Counted from the stretch's first letter, positions 17,095 through 26,240 are shown. The stretch is 64,000 bases of DNA from Chryseobacterium mucoviscidosis (GCF_002177115.1 NZ_MVAG01000114.1:1-64000); one strand, 5' to 3'. The notes: generated by a model not told the origin, from the letters alone. Numbers and translations: made by a program.

Positions 17095-17228
17095 TTATGA
17101 AGGCTAAACACAGTGGGTATCATTGCGTAGGTAAGTTCGAATATTTAAGCAATTTATTTAACTGTGTTGAGATTTCTAAAGGATGAGAAACTTTATTGAC
17201 TAATTCAAATATTGAAAAACAGACTATT

Positions 17229-17337
17229 CCCTAGCCGCGATTGCAGCAATTGTCTGAGCTCATTTTCTGGGATTCGGCGCGGCTCCGCCGCGCCGAATCC
17301 AAAGAAATAGCGAGTGCGGAAAGCGCGAAAAAGCTCC
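17229..17337 (+). repeat. Snapback element, copy 1
   Basis: Central perfect hairpin with 14-base arms (ggattcggcgcggc) and loop tcc at 17270-17300. Flanks cctagccgcgattgc and tgtctgagctc on the left, and aaagcgcgaaaaagctcc on the right, are shared with 48443-48558. Confidence 0.8.
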
Positions 17338-17340
17338 AAA

Positions 17341-17376
17341 AAAAAACAAAAAAACCGCTCATTGCTGAACGGTTTT
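17341..17376 (-). terminator. Intrinsic terminator of the second M13 gene
   Basis: Hairpin aaaaccg/cggtttt around a loop of about 12 bases that can pair further, with a long T-rich run on the minus strand. Confidence 0.75.
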
Positions 17377-17397
17377 GGTTGTATTTAAAAATTGTGA

Positions 17398-19425
17398 TTA
17401 CCAGATTTTAATTCTTTCTGCCGGTTTTTTGTACAATTTGTCTCCTTCTTTCACATCAAACGCTTTATAGAAAGCATCAACATTGGTTAAAGGACCGAAA
17501 CTTCTGAAATATCCCGGAGAATGCGGGTCTGTTTTTACCTGATTGATCATGTATTTTTCGCTGGATAAAGTTCTCCAAACGGTTGCCCAGCTCAGGAAGA
17601 ATCTCTGATCCTGTGTGTAACCGCTGATAACTCCCGGATTTCCTTTGTCTTTTAAATACATCTGAAGAGCATCGTAAGCGATGTTTACGCCTCCTAAGTC
17701 TGCAATATTTTCTCCGTTGGTAAAGGTTCCGTTCACAAAAGTTCCTTTTACTGGCTCGTATTTGTCGTACTGTGCGGCAAGAGCTTTTGTTGCTTTTTCG
17801 AAGTTGGCTTTATCTTCAGGAGTCCACCAGTCTACCAAGTTTCCGTCTGCATCGAACTGTGCACCAGAATCATCGAATCCGTGGCTCATTTCGTGACCGA
17901 TAACCGCACCGATTCCTCCGAAATTCACGGCAGCATCTGCTTTAGGATTGAAGAAAGGCGGCTGTAGGATTGCAGCAGGGAAAACGATTTCGTTGTTTAC
18001 CGGGTTGTAGTAAGCATTTACAGTCTGCGGCGTCATTCCCCATTCTGTTTTATCTACCGGTTTTCCGATTTTAGCTAAATCTTTGTTATACTGCCATTCT
18101 GCTATATTCTGAAGATTAGCATATAGATTTCCACCTTTTGATTCCGGCGTGATGGTTAATTTGGAATAATCTTTCCATTTGTCCGGATACGCAACTTTTA
18201 CCGTGAACTTATTCAGCTTTTCCATTGCCTTTTCCTTCGTTGTAGAAGACATCCACGTTAATCCGTTGATGTGAACCGCGAAGCTTTTCTTTAAGTAATC
18301 GATCAGTTCAACCATCTGCGCCTTAGCTTCTGCAGGGAAATATTTTTCAACGTATAATTTACCGAAAGCTTCTCCTAAAGATCCGTTAATTAATTCGTAA
18401 CCTCTCTTATTTAAAGCTCTCTGCTCCTGCTGTCCTCTTAAATATTTGCCATAGAAAGCGAATCTCATGTCACCTAATTTTTCACTTAGGTAAGCCGCGC
18501 TTCCGTGGATCATGTGGAATTTAAGATAATCTTTGATCACAGGAAGATTCTGCGTATTAATGAATTTATCTAAATTTTTGTAATACCCTAATTCTCCGAT
18601 AATTACTTTATCTGTATTTACGCCAACTGCTTTAAGATAAGCCGGAAGGTCTACATTTTTCACCAAAGCTGAAAGCTGAGCCATTGTTTGCGGATTGTAC
18701 TGAAGCGTATTATCTCTACTCTGCTCGTTGGTTAAATATGTTTTTGCGATGCTTTTTTCGTAATCTACGATACCTTTTGCGGCAGCATCAGCGTTTTTAT
18801 ATCCTAATTCTTTTAACATAGAAGCAACATATTTTGTATATTCTGCTAAAGCTTCTGTGTTTTTTTCGTTTACTTTCTGATAGTAATCTCTTCCAAGACC
18901 TAAAGATGCGTCACCAAGATAGACAACGTTCATTTTAGAGTCTTTAAGATCTGCATCTACTCCCCATCCGTAGAAGTTGTTTTCTCCTTCTTTGGTTACA
19001 GAGATTAAATATTTCTGAAGATCTCCAACAGATTTAATGGCATCAATTTTATTAAGATTTGCCTGAATCGGTTTGATACCGTCTGCATTTCTCTTCGCAA
19101 TGTTCATGTACGTAGCGTACAGGTCCTGAATTTTCTTGCCTTCTGTTCCGTCAGCAAACTTATCTTTCAGAAGAGAGTTCAGAATCGTCATTGAATTGTT
19201 GTCTGTATCTTCAGCCAGTTTGTTGAAACTTCCCCAAGTTGGTTTATCGGAAGGAATTTTGGCAGTTTTCATCCATGTTCCACTTACATAGTTATAAAAA
19301 TCATCTTGAGGACGTACTGATTTATCCATCAGGCTAAGGTCTAAACCTTTGTCTGTAGCCTGAGCGTTCACGGTTTGTGAACAAATTCCTCCTATTAAAA
19401 GCAGAGAAAGCGTTAATTTTTTCAT
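17398..19425 (-). CDS. M13-family zinc metallopeptidase, secreted form
   Basis: 675-aa paralogue of the neighbouring M13 enzyme, with an ordinary signal peptide (cleaved after VNAQA) and no lipobox, so it is probably periplasmic or exported. HEMSH (511-515) and ENIADLGG supply the zinc ligands and match the family. The mature sequence aligns with its neighbour almost throughout, with the same ending RIKIW, which indicates gene duplication. It has its own terminator. No perfect -7 box was found in the leader. Confidence 0.92.
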   Translation of the reverse strand: MKKLTLSLLLIGGICSQTVNAQATDKGLDLSLMDKSVRPQDDFYNYVSGTWMKTAKIPSDKPTWGSFNKLAEDTDNNSMTILNSLLKDKFADGTEGKKIQDLYATYMNIAKRNADGIKPIQANLNKIDAIKSVGDLQKYLISVTKEGENNFYGWGVDADLKDSKMNVVYLGDASLGLGRDYYQKVNEKNTEALAEYTKYVASMLKELGYKNADAAAKGIVDYEKSIAKTYLTNEQSRDNTLQYNPQTMAQLSALVKNVDLPAYLKAVGVNTDKVIIGELGYYKNLDKFINTQNLPVIKDYLKFHMIHGSAAYLSEKLGDMRFAFYGKYLRGQQEQRALNKRGYELINGSLGEAFGKLYVEKYFPAEAKAQMVELIDYLKKSFAVHINGLTWMSSTTKEKAMEKLNKFTVKVAYPDKWKDYSKLTITPESKGGNLYANLQNIAEWQYNKDLAKIGKPVDKTEWGMTPQTVNAYYNPVNNEIVFPAAILQPPFFNPKADAAVNFGGIGAVIGHEMSHGFDDSGAQFDADGNLVDWWTPEDKANFEKATKALAAQYDKYEPVKGTFVNGTFTNGENIADLGGVNIAYDALQMYLKDKGNPGVISGYTQDQRFFLSWATVWRTLSSEKYMINQVKTDPHSPGYFRSFGPLTNVDAFYKAFDVKEGDKLYKKPAERIKIW

Positions 19426-19750
19426 TATAATTACAATTTATACAATAAGTGTAACTTTTTTTTATTTCGTTACTTTTTATGAAAACAAATTTAATTAATT
19501 ATTAAGATCTGTTTATATTTTAATTTTTAATTTGAAAATCTCTTCTTATCAGTCTTTGTATTTCGAAATTAAGTGAAACGCCTTTGTCTATTTTTAGTTA
19601 GGCAATTTAATATTAAAAAACGTTGTTTACCCTTGCGATAATTTAAACGCAATGCCAGACAAGGAATTATTAAAAACTCTGTTTAAAAATTTAAGATAAA
19701 CTAAGGCGTTTCACTTATTTCTGAAAGACAACTTTTTTACAATCATTAAT
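19426..19750. other. Intergenic region with a MITE-like inverted-repeat element
   Basis: A+T-rich gap between the M13 gene and the GH18-CE4-GT2 gene. It holds the 148-base element described separately and nothing else that I can recognise. Confidence 0.5.
19570..19717. repeat. 148-base element with 15-base terminal inverted repeats
   Basis: Perfect inverted ends taagtgaaacgcctt (19570-19584) and aaggcgtttcactta (19703-19717). The ends carry the ggcgtttcact core seen in the tandem arrays at 10 and 17 kb. Confidence 0.75.
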
Positions 19751-22700
19751 TTAAGACGTTGCAATTTCTTTTACATTTCCGGTACGTTTTAAAAATCCCC
19801 AGGTCTGCATTTCGCCTTTCAGTGCTTTTCGGAGACTTCTGAACAATACAATATACATCAGCCAGCGATATCCGAAACGCTGCGGAATCACATACAGCAG
19901 GTTTACCAATTTCTCTCTCTGCATGATGAACGCAATAAAAGCCAGCGACGCATCCACCAAAAGGAAAATTAAATAGTAACTGAATATTTTTCCCCCGTTT
20001 CCTGACAATATTCCAAAAAACATAATGACATCGGCAAGCGGTGAGAAGAATGGAATAATGTACTGAAAGAGTAAAATATTCGGCATTGCCCAGAGTCCTA
20101 AACCTTTGTATTTCGGGTTAAGGAAAGTCTGTCTCTGTTTCCAGAACATCTGCATGATTCCGTACGTCCATCTGAAACGCTGTTTTAAAAACTGTTTTAC
20201 GCTTTCCGGAGCTTCTGTCACGGCAACTGCACGGTTTTCGTTGGCAACGGTGTACCCTTCTCTTAAAATTTTAACGGTAATATCGCAGTCTTCGGCTAAA
20301 GTGTCGGAAGAATATCCGCCAACTTCTTCAATTACAGATTTTCTGAAAGCTCCGATGGCACCGGGAATTACAGTAATTGCATTGATATTCGCATACGCTA
20401 AACGATCAAAATTCTGGCTGGTTGCATATTCAATGGACTGCCATTTTGTAAGCCAGTTTACGGTATTTCCCACTTTTACATTTCCTGCCACGGCTGCGAT
20501 TTTTTCATCCGGATCTGAGTTTAAAAATCTTGCAATTAAATACTTTACGGCATCTTTTTCCAGTTTTGTATCGGCATCTATGCAGATCACATATTCCGCA
20601 TCGGTTTGTGAAATCCCAAAATTCAAAGCAGTTGCTTTTCCGCCGTTGGTTTTGCTGAAAATTTTCAGTTTCGGATGATCAGAAAAGGACTCTTTCGCTT
20701 TTTCATAGGTTGAATCTTTGCTTCCATCATCCACCAGAATAATATTGAAATTGGGATAGGTCTGTTTTAATAAATTGTTTAATGATGAAATAATGTTGAC
20801 TTCTTCATTGTACGCCGGAACAATAATGGAAACCTTCGGGTAAGATTCCAAAACAGGAAATTCTCCTAATTTTTTTTCTTTTTTTCGTTCTTTAAATGCC
20901 CAGAATAACATAATGAGCAATCTGATGAGTCCCAATGCGATAAAAATGGTAAACAAGGCTACTAAAAAGTGACTGATTTCGTAAATAATGGTTGCCAAAA
21001 GCAGATTAAGCTGCATTACGTAATAGGCTCTTGTTTTTGGAACGTAAGGCATCAGTTCCGCTTTGTTTTTATGCAGAATACTGGCAAGATTGGTAAAATG
21101 ATATCCTTGTTTCTGCAATGTCGGGATTAAAACTTTCAACGCTTTTACGGTTTCTTCACGGGTTTCACCTCCTGCATCGTGAAGGAGTATGATGTTTCCG
21201 CGTTCGGCTTTTACACCTGCTAAAACACGTTTTACAATTTCATCGGCTTTTATTCCCGGCTGCCAGTCTTCGGGATCGATGTTTTCACCAATATCAAGAT
21301 AATTCTGCTGTCTCGCCAATGCAACCGGAACAATTTCTTCTGAAGTTGTTGGCTCAGAATCAGCATTGTAAGGCGCTCTGAACAGAATGGTACTGTGTCC
21401 TGTGATACATTCGATCAATAATCTTGTCAGTTTCATTTCCAGTAAAGCTCTTTCGGGGCTTACTTTTGCCACATTTTCATGGGTAAATGTATGATTGCCA
21501 ATTTCATGACCTTCTCTGTAAATTCTTTTAACCAAAGGAAGGTTTTTTTCGGCATTTAATCCTACCAAAAAGAAGGCAGCCGGAACATGATATTTTGACA
21601 GTATGTCTAAAACCTGCGGTGTGTAGGTTTCATCGGGACCGTCGTCGAATGTTAAAACCAGTTCTTTCTGTGGAGCTTCTCCGTATTTTTTAACTTCGTA
21701 AGAACTGGGATAGGTTATATAATTTTCATCGGTAATGATTTTTTCTTTGGGATCAATCTCAAGGGCAATTTTTCCGTCATGAGGGGTATTCAGAACATCC
21801 AAAACTTCGCCGTCACCAATGTAATCGACCATCGTCTGACCTTTTACATTCTCAAGGGTTTTTAAATTTAATTTTGATAATCCTGCAAACGTAAGATCTT
21901 TATCGTAAAAATTCCAGATCCGGCTGTCTTCGCTTCCCAATCTCCAGAGCGCTGTTCCGGCAAGAGGATATTCTGAAGAAAAGCGCATCGTATTAAAAAT
22001 AGAAGCCGCATCGTTGAAAAATACAGTGTGTGTATTGTTTTTAGAATCTGTGTAAGAGTAATTTAAGTTAAAAGTATTGTCGTCGAAATTAATTTTCGCT
22101 TTGCTTGCACTCGCTTTGGTGATTGCCTGCATATACGTCACGGAATTATTCTGTTCCTTGTCTGTACTCCAGTCGTATCCGTAAGCTCCCAAACCTAAAA
22201 TGATTTTGTTAGGGGAAGTTTTGGCTAAAATTTTTCCGGTCTGTGCTTCGATCCATTTTTGAGAGGAAACGGGTCCTGCATCGCTTTCAACCGCATATTC
22301 ATCATACGCCATTAATATGAAATAATCTACGTAAGGATTTAATTTCCGGATATTGTAATCGTCGTTATCTACCATAATATCCATGGAAACCAATAATTTA
22401 TTCTGCTTAAATGTTTCGGAAAGCTCTTTCATGAAAGCGATGAGGTTTTCATCAGAATCCAGATTCATATCTTCAAAGTCGATGTTGATTCCTTTAAAAT
22501 GAAGTTTCCGGCATTGCAGGGTTAATTTCTGAATAAGCTGGGTTCTTTTTTTCGGATCTTTCAGCACTTTTCCCAATCCTTCAGAATGGAATTCCTGCTC
22601 AAAGTTATTGCTGAGAATCGGCATTGCGGCAACTCCTGTTCTTTTAATGACTTTATATCCTGCCGAATCCACATTGGTTTTCAGATCACCGGTTTTCGGA

Positions 22701-23149
22701 TCGAGGAAAAACCACTCCGGAAAAACAAGGTTGATGTGTTTAATGTTTCTTTTTAGGGACATTAAAGACTGCGGATCCCACGCAACATAGAATGCAGAAC
22801 GTATTCCGCCCGGAAACTGTGCCCAGTTTCTGTTTTGGTTTTTAAGTCTTTCGGCTCTTGCTTTTTCAATTTTAGCAAGGTTGGTGTGCATTGTTTTTTC
22901 GGAAATGAAACTTCGGAATCCTTTGTATTCTTTGGAAATTCTGTTTTCCTGAAGGTAAGGTTTGCTCGCTGTAATAACGGCTTTGTAATCTTCTTTAAAA
23001 GGAATTTTTGGGCTTCTGTCCCATTTCATCATAAGACCGAGTGCCAGAAAAAGCAATATGGCAATGAAGATAAAAATTCGGCTTCCCCACTGAACATTTC
23101 TCCAGCGTTTTTTGCTGTCAGTCTGAAAAATTTGCTTTGAGTTTTCCAC
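19751..23149 (-). CDS. GH18-like / polysaccharide deacetylase / GT2 synthase fusion protein
   Basis: 1132-aa inner-membrane protein with three enzyme domains. Membrane segment about 24-42. A GH18-like domain (about 110-430) has FKGINIDFEDMN with Asp224 and Glu226. A CE4 NodB deacetylase (about 480-690) has TFDDGPD, HEIGNHTFTH, RAPYN and ILLHD, all metal-site and catalytic motifs intact. After a membrane segment near 735 comes a processive family 2 glycosyltransferase (about 780-1040) with DDGS, IDADT, LAEDCD and QRFRW, then membrane segments. E. coli PgaB (CE4 plus GH18-like) and PgaC (GT2) cover the same functions in poly-GlcNAc synthesis, so a role in making and trimming a beta-linked GlcNAc polymer is inferred. 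No pgaA or pgaD is adjacent. Confidence 0.88.
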   Translation of the reverse strand: MENSKQIFQTDSKKRWRNVQWGSRIFIFIAILLFLALGLMMKWDRSPKIPFKEDYKAVITASKPYLQENRISKEYKGFRSFISEKTMHTNLAKIEKARAERLKNQNRNWAQFPGGIRSAFYVAWDPQSLMSLKRNIKHINLVFPEWFFLDPKTGDLKTNVDSAGYKVIKRTGVAAMPILSNNFEQEFHSEGLGKVLKDPKKRTQLIQKLTLQCRKLHFKGINIDFEDMNLDSDENLIAFMKELSETFKQNKLLVSMDIMVDNDDYNIRKLNPYVDYFILMAYDEYAVESDAGPVSSQKWIEAQTGKILAKTSPNKIILGLGAYGYDWSTDKEQNNSVTYMQAITKASASKAKINFDDNTFNLNYSYTDSKNNTHTVFFNDAASIFNTMRFSSEYPLAGTALWRLGSEDSRIWNFYDKDLTFAGLSKLNLKTLENVKGQTMVDYIGDGEVLDVLNTPHDGKIALEIDPKEKIITDENYITYPSSYEVKKYGEAPQKELVLTFDDGPDETYTPQVLDILSKYHVPAAFFLVGLNAEKNLPLVKRIYREGHEIGNHTFTHENVAKVSPERALLEMKLTRLLIECITGHSTILFRAPYNADSEPTTSEEIVPVALARQQNYLDIGENIDPEDWQPGIKADEIVKRVLAGVKAERGNIILLHDAGGETREETVKALKVLIPTLQKQGYHFTNLASILHKNKAELMPYVPKTRAYYVMQLNLLLATIIYEISHFLVALFTIFIALGLIRLLIMLFWAFKERKKEKKLGEFPVLESYPKVSIIVPAYNEEVNIISSLNNLLKQTYPNFNIILVDDGSKDSTYEKAKESFSDHPKLKIFSKTNGGKATALNFGISQTDAEYVICIDADTKLEKDAVKYLIARFLNSDPDEKIAAVAGNVKVGNTVNWLTKWQSIEYATSQNFDRLAYANINAITVIPGAIGAFRKSVIEEVGGYSSDTLAEDCDITVKILREGYTVANENRAVAVTEAPESVKQFLKQRFRWTYGIMQMFWKQRQTFLNPKYKGLGLWAMPNILLFQYIIPFFSPLADVIMFFGILSGNGGKIFSYYLIFLLVDASLAFIAFIMQREKLVNLLYVIPQRFGYRWLMYIVLFRSLRKALKGEMQTWGFLKRTGNVKEIATS

Positions 23150-23240
23150 GATTTTGATATTTTTCTCATGAACGTCAAAAACCGTGAAAAACCTATGCAG
23201 AATTAATTAAAAAAAAATTAAAAAATTAACTGATTCTGAA

Positions 23241-24491
23241 TCAATTATTCACCAGAAGGGCAACAAGATCCTGAATGACTTTCTGTGCTACAAAGTGCAT
23301 AAAATCCAGCCGATCAAGATGCGGCATATACAATTTTGAAGTCACTTCCTGATCTTTAATTCTGATGGTGTAAAAAACAGTTCCCACTTCCTTTCCGTCC
23401 TCACCTTTTCGGGGACCTGCAACTCCGGTTGTAGACAGAGAAATATCTGTATTGAAGAGTTTCTGACAGCCTTCTGCCATTTCCGCAGCAACCTGCTCAC
23501 TTACGACCGTAAATTCTTCTACGGTTTCTTTTTTTACTTTGAGAATATCGATCTTTTTTTCTGTAGCATAAGAAACAATTCCGCCTAAAAAGTAATTTGA
23601 GCTTCCGGAAACAGAAGTAATCATTTTTGCGAGTTCTCCGCCTGTACAGCTTTCAGCGGTAGATAAAGTCAATTTTTTATCTGTTAAAATATCGGCAAGG
23701 ATTTTTTCTATTTTATCCTGTGAGGTAGCAATTACATGATCTTCCAGCAAAGGAAGAAGTTTTTGAATTTCGTCTTCCAACTGTTGCTGCAAAATACTGT
23801 CGTCCTCTCCGCTTGCAGTGAGTCTCAGTTTAACGCGGGTTCCTACAGGAAGATAAGACAAAGAAAGGTTTTCCGGCAAGGCAAGTTCCCAGTTTTCAAT
23901 TTTGTCTGCCAGAATACTTTCGGGAATTCCGACTACGGAAACAATTCTCGTGGAAAGGTAATGCAGACTGAATTTATCTTTTAAATAAGGAACAATCTGA
24001 TCTTTAATTAAAGGTTTTACTTCATAAGGAACTCCGGGAAGACTGAAAAGCAGTTTTCCGTTTTCTTCCATCATCATGCAGGGTGCAGTTCCGTTATGGT
24101 TCTGGAACACTTTGGATTTTGTAGGGACAAAAGCCTGTTCGCGGTTTCTTTCCAGAATTTCTGTTCTTCCGCGTCTTTCCATATATGCTTTCAGATGAGC
24201 GAAAGTTTCTTCGTCTAAAGCGATTTCGTCATTAAAAAATTCGGCAATGGCTTTTTTGGTTTTATCGTCTCTTGTAGGACCCAAACCTCCGGTTGTTATA
24301 ATGATATCTCCCAGATCAAACGCAGAAGAGATGGTCTTTTTAATGGTTTCAATCTGGTCTGAAATGGTAAAAATCTGTATAACTTTTATCCCAATATTTT
24401 TCAGTTCGGCAGCAATAAAGTTAGAATTGGTGTCTACGGTACTTCCTGAAAGGATTTCGTCACCAATGGTGATCAGAACGGCATTTTTCAT
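23241..24491 (-). CDS. cinA: CinA family nicotinamide-nucleotide amidohydrolase / MoCF-domain protein
   Basis: 416 aa, cytoplasmic. The N-terminal MoCF-like domain (1-170) has TIGDEILSGSTVDTNS and TTGGLGPTRDDKT; the C-terminal CinA domain (about 255-415) has STAESCTGGELA, GGIVSYA and GVAGPRKGEDGKEVGTV. The C-terminal domain deamidates NMN and the N-terminal one can act as an ADP-ribose pyrophosphatase in characterised homologues. Domain order and length match COG1058/COG1546 full-length CinA. The stop codon forms one end of a short palindrome (tgattctgaatca). It stands alone on its strand. Confidence 0.93.
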   Translation of the reverse strand: MKNAVLITIGDEILSGSTVDTNSNFIAAELKNIGIKVIQIFTISDQIETIKKTISSAFDLGDIIITTGGLGPTRDDKTKKAIAEFFNDEIALDEETFAHLKAYMERRGRTEILERNREQAFVPTKSKVFQNHNGTAPCMMMEENGKLLFSLPGVPYEVKPLIKDQIVPYLKDKFSLHYLSTRIVSVVGIPESILADKIENWELALPENLSLSYLPVGTRVKLRLTASGEDDSILQQQLEDEIQKLLPLLEDHVIATSQDKIEKILADILTDKKLTLSTAESCTGGELAKMITSVSGSSNYFLGGIVSYATEKKIDILKVKKETVEEFTVVSEQVAAEMAEGCQKLFNTDISLSTTGVAGPRKGEDGKEVGTVFYTIRIKDQEVTSKLYMPHLDRLDFMHFVAQKVIQDLVALLVNN

Positions 24492-24568
24492 ATAATAAGG
24501 TCGAAAAAAATTTTTCTATACAAATGACGGAATTTTCCCTGTGACGGGCAATATAAATTGATTTTTTC

Positions 24569-24576
24569 TATTTTTG
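24569..24576 (+). promoter_or_regulatory. -7 promoter box TATTTTTG of the DUF7832-like gene
   Basis: TAnnTTTG match 29 bases upstream of the start codon. No convincing -33 element. Confidence 0.35.
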
Positions 24577-24605
24577 GATAAAATTGTTTAAAACTATCAT
24601 TCAAT

Positions 24606-25082
24606 ATGTCTAAATATGATGATGCTTCATGGCATTACGGCAGCGATTTTCCTGAAGAACTTCCAATAAAAAACGGAGCAACCCACACCGGAATGTTTCT
24701 GAACTGGTGTATTAATAACGATTTCATCTCGGAAGAATTTAAAGAAGATCATGAAGAAGAAATTCAAAGCTTAAAAAGAAGAGAAATTACCGGCGCTGAA
24801 TTCATTGTGGATTTCATGGACGGAAAGTTTTCTGAATATGATCTGAACGAAACAGGAAATGCTTTTGCCCATGATTATTACAAAGACGACACGGATTTCG
24901 GAAACCGATTCAGCTCTTTTGCAGATGATTATGTGAATTTATTCGATACAAAAGCGGAAGAGAATGATTACGAATATGAAACATTTTATCACATCGAAGA
25001 TACGTACGAAAATTACGATCTCATGAAGCAGGTTATCGATTATCGTTTTGAGGAATGGAAAGAATATAAAGGATTGGTTTAA
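24606..25082 (+). CDS. Conserved hypothetical protein, DUF7832-like
   Basis: 158 aa, highly acidic, with no signal peptide, so it is probably cytoplasmic. The N-terminus KYDDASWHYGSDFPEELP followed by ATHTGMFLNWCINND is a strongly conserved opening that I associate with the DUF7832 group of small bacterial proteins; the family label is from memory. Function is unknown. Acidic single-domain proteins of this kind are sometimes immunity proteins, but no toxin gene is adjacent, so that is not claimed. The 3' flank holds a copy of the 200-base MITE-like element. Confidence 0.7.
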   Translation: MSKYDDASWHYGSDFPEELPIKNGATHTGMFLNWCINNDFISEEFKEDHEEEIQSLKRREITGAEFIVDFMDGKFSEYDLNETGNAFAHDYYKDDTDFGNRFSSFADDYVNLFDTKAEENDYEYETFYHIEDTYENYDLMKQVIDYRFEEWKEYKGLV

Positions 25083-25104
25083 AATAAATATCAGTAAAAT
25101 AATC

Positions 25105-25309
25105 GTCTAAACTTTTTTACCGCAAAATATGTAAAAGATTTAACCCTTTAGTTGTTTAAGTTTACTACTTAAATGGAAAAAAGAGCACATAAGTTTAAAA
25201 AAAAATCAAATATTTTTTCTCTTTGCTGACTTCTGAAATACTTTAAATTTAAATAAATCCAATAAAGTCTTTTGTATCTTTTGCGGTTACATTTAAAATG
25301 AGTTTAAAC
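25105..25309. repeat. MITE-like element, copy A (about 205 bases)
   Basis: Starts gtctaaact...taccgcaaaa and ends ttttgcggttac...gtttaaac, so the termini are imperfect inverted repeats. Closely similar to 40007-40204 throughout, including gagcacataagttt and atccaataaagtcttttgta. It ends seven bases before the araC stop codon. Confidence 0.85.
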
Positions 25310-25315
25310 TTAGTT

Positions 25316-26179
25316 TTAAACTGCACTGTTTTCCACACCGCTCAAATGTTTTTTCTTGAAAGCGGAAGGCGTTTCTCCGATATATTTTTTAAATAATTTA
25401 TTGAAATATGAAAGGCTTTCAAAACCTACCTGAAAACAGACTTCTGTAACGCAGTGGTTTTGGAGCAATAATAATTTCGCCTGATTGATCCTGTAATTAT
25501 TGACAAAATCTGTAAACGTCATATTCGTCTGTTTTTTGAAGTAACGGCAAAATGCAGGCGTGCTTAGATTCACGTTTTCTGCGATAATATTGACGTTGGG
25601 ATTTTGGTCATAATTTTCATGAATATAATCGTAAATAGTTCCCATCCGGATTTTATCATTTAAAAACCACTTGATGCGGGTGTCTTCAGTATTCAGTTCT
25701 TTTACTTCTTCGGAATCTGCAAGAATCTGTAAAATCTCAATCAGCCCGACAAAAGCATGAAAAGAATTTTCGTTTTTTATCTGGTGTAGTTTTTCAACGA
25801 CCTTCTGTTTGGTTTCTCCGGAAAAGGATAATCCCAGATAAGAACGTTCCAGCAGTTTTTTAATGTTTTCAAATTCCGGAACGGGCATAATGTATTCCTG
25901 AAGAAAATTTTCACGCATCTGCAAAACCATCTGTCTGCATTCGGTCTGAATTTTATAATCAAAATTAAGGTGAGGAACATTGGAACCGATGAGCAATAGA
26001 TCGCTGTCTTTGAAGTCTGAAATATTTTTACCGACGTGACGGATTCCGTTGGACGCTTCTACGTAAACCAGCTCTATTTCAGGATGATAATGCCAGAAGA
26101 AACAGTTTTTAAGGGATGGTGAAAACAGCTTAAAAGATTTTCCATCTTCAAATTCAATATTTTCTTTCTGAATTTTCAT
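25316..26179 (-). CDS. AraC-family transcriptional regulator
   Basis: 287 aa. An N-terminal cupin-like sensing domain (about 1-150; FWHYHPEIELVYVE and GSNVPHLNFDY) is followed by a C-terminal double helix-turn-helix (about 185-280) with IIAENVNLSTPAFCRYFKK and CFQVGFESLSYFNKLFKKY. The cupin type suggests a small sugar-like ligand, which is inference. It is divergent from an MFS efflux-type transporter with a 160-base shared region, so it probably controls that gene. Confidence 0.9.
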   Translation of the reverse strand: MKIQKENIEFEDGKSFKLFSPSLKNCFFWHYHPEIELVYVEASNGIRHVGKNISDFKDSDLLLIGSNVPHLNFDYKIQTECRQMVLQMRENFLQEYIMPVPEFENIKKLLERSYLGLSFSGETKQKVVEKLHQIKNENSFHAFVGLIEILQILADSEEVKELNTEDTRIKWFLNDKIRMGTIYDYIHENYDQNPNVNIIAENVNLSTPAFCRYFKKQTNMTFTDFVNNYRINQAKLLLLQNHCVTEVCFQVGFESLSYFNKLFKKYIGETPSAFKKKHLSGVENSAV

Positions 26180-26207
26180 TATGTTCTCTTTTGATTAATA
26201 TTTAATT

Positions 26208-26240
26208 CAAAATTAATTAAAAAAGTTAATACAGAGCAAA
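26208..26240 (-). promoter_or_regulatory. Promoter of the araC-family gene
   Basis: TTTG at 26237-26240 and TAATTTTG at 26208-26215, 21 bases apart, on the minus strand, about 29 bases upstream of the start codon. Confidence 0.5.

Larger units (their letters stand above)
16578..17340. other. Intergenic region between M13 genes, filled by repeats
   Basis: No gene is supported. It contains the 136-base tandem array and a GC-rich snapback element, both listed separately. The rest is A+T-rich without recognisable structure. Confidence 0.6.

Noticed and set aside
20106..20678. 190-codon plus-strand reading frame
   Set aside because: It lies antisense within the GT2 part of the fusion gene; the GT2 motifs on the other strand show that it is a shadow frame.
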